Source: Planctomycetota bacterium
GTDB lineage: Bacteria; Planctomycetota; Planctomycetia; Isosphaerales; Isosphaeraceae
Assembly: GCA_021818605.1 (NCBI GenBank)
Contig: JAKAUH010000614.1
Coordinates: 1-7,190, forward strand
DNA: 7,190 bases
Reading direction: 5' to 3'
Shown here: piece by piece, positions 6,462 through 7,190 of the stretch
How positions within the stretch are numbered: the first letter of the stretch is position 1
How the letters are laid out: every line of letters starts with the position of its first letter
Position numbers and translations under genes: made by a program
The notes under the pieces: generated by a model
Told to the model about the DNA's origin: nothing
The model's input: the letters and a program-made list of their open reading frames with translations, nothing else
Database searches by the model: none

Positions 6462-7180
6462 AGGAGTCACGCACGTCGCGACAGATCGCACCTCCCGGCA
6501 CCCGGTCCTTCGGCGCCTGGCTCTTCACCCCCGAGGGCGCGGCGGTCCACCTGCGCGAGCAGACGGCGGTGATCGCCGACGTGCACCTGGGCTACGAATG
6601 GGCTCGAGGCGCGGCCGGCGACTGCGTGCCGGCGCATTCGCTCGCGGAGACACTCGCGCGGCTCGACTCGCTCTTCGGGCGGACGAGCATTCGCCGCCTG
6701 GTCGTCGCCGGCGACCTCGTCGAGTCGGGCCGCCCGTGTCGCCGAACGGCGGCCGACCTTCGCCGGATGGGCGAATGGCTCGCCGGGCGCGGCGTTGCGC
6801 TGGTGCCGATCGACGGGAACCACGACCGCGGCGGCCTTTTCTTCGCGCCGGCCGACGTGCCGTCGCCCCTGCCTGAGAGCGTCCTGGTCGGCGGCTGGAC
6901 GATCGCCCACGGCCACCGCACGGTCGCGGGCAAGTGGACCATCACCGGCCATTTCCACCCCGTGCTCCGCGCCGAGGGAACCGCGGCGCCGTGCTTCCTG
7001 GCCGGCCCGGGCCGGATCATCCTGCCGGCCTTCTCGAGCGACGCCGCCGGCTGCGACGTCCTCACCGGCCCCATTCCGCGCGACTGGCTCACCGCTTCGC
7101 TCCGCTGCCTCGCCACCACCGGGTCCGAACTGCTCGACTTCGGCCCGCTCTCTGCCCTCCGCCATTCGCCGGCCCGCTGA
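6458..7180 (+). CDS. pdeM: Ligase-associated DNA damage response endonuclease PdeM (binuclear metallophosphoesterase)
   Basis: Predicted protein of 240 residues, about normal for this family and complete within the window. The full metallophosphoesterase signature is present: ADVHLG (D41, H43), AGDLVESG (D86), DGNHDR (N121, H122, D123), AHGHR (H151, H153) and TGHFHP (H165, H167). These residues bind two metal ions and activate water to cut phosphodiester bonds. The Pseudomonas putida relative is a manganese-dependent nuclease that incises single-stranded DNA, so DNA cleavage in repair is the likely role here. There is no signal peptide; the first 18 residues are polar and extend slightly beyond the core fold. 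The GTG start overlaps the helicase stop by four bases and has a strong Shine-Dalgarno, so the pair is made together. The ligase and exonuclease usually found in this cassette are not seen in the window. Other small phosphoesterases share the metal motifs, but the helicase neighbour strongly favours PdeM. Confidence 0.92.
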   Translation: MKESRTSRQIAPPGTRSFGAWLFTPEGAAVHLREQTAVIADVHLGYEWARGAAGDCVPAHSLAETLARLDSLFGRTSIRRLVVAGDLVESGRPCRRTAADLRRMGEWLAGRGVALVPIDGNHDRGGLFFAPADVPSPLPESVLVGGWTIAHGHRTVAGKWTITGHFHPVLRAEGTAAPCFLAGPGRIILPAFSSDAAGCDVLTGPIPRDWLTASLRCLATTGSELLDFGPLSALRHSPAR

Positions 7181-7190
7181 TCGGCGGTGC

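Noticed and set aside
4839..6491. A 550-codon open frame on the minus strand opposite the helicase
   Set aside because: It is a G+C-driven shadow. The plus frame carries all helicase motifs and coupled start signals, while the minus product is Arg/Gly/Pro-rich with no domain.

Overview
The window is G+C-rich DNA whose codon third positions are mostly G or C, and all four recognisable genes read left to right. The combination of an exported SgcJ/EcaC-type protein, a Gly/Trp/Tyr-rich exported TPR protein, scattered small palindromic repeats and a ligase-associated helicase/phosphoesterase pair suggests a planctomycete, most likely of the Isosphaeraceae. That assignment rests on protein style and repeats from memory, not on a database search.

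Layout. Positions 1-238 are non-coding leader with a four-copy AATC run and a short inverted repeat that could be an operator. A two-gene unit follows: an exported SnoaL-like (SgcJ/EcaC, DUF4440-type) protein with a second beta-barrel-like domain (239-1285), then a secreted or envelope protein made of a glycine-rich region, an aromatic/glycine region, a glycine zipper, TPRs and a C-terminal beta domain (1282-3339). The two overlap by four bases (ATGA) and are probably translationally coupled. Positions 3340-3731 form a 392-base gap holding several hairpins, including a striking 51-base nested palindrome, and a weak promoter candidate. A second two-gene unit then runs to the right edge: an Lhr-Core/ligase-associated DEXH-box helicase (3732-6461) and a PdeM-type binuclear metallophosphoesterase (6458-7180), overlapping by four bases (GTGA).

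How the genes work together. The helicase and phosphoesterase belong to a known bacterial DNA-repair cassette, which in other bacteria also contains an ATP-dependent DNA ligase and a metallo-beta-lactamase-fold exonuclease. Those two partners are not upstream here; only 10 bases lie downstream, so they could follow beyond the window or lie elsewhere. The first two genes look like envelope proteins of unknown function with no evident link to repair.

The best point to follow up is inside the helicase. About 40-60 extra residues between motif IV and the segment before motif V are encoded by DNA that looks like mobile or intergenic repeat sequence: a TTCGGTG triplet repeat plus an imperfect 22-base inverted repeat read as GEAPAEP...GSPGGSPA. 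It is in frame and leaves every helicase motif intact. I see no clearly new multi-gene system, no CRISPR array, no tRNA or rRNA, and no transposase.
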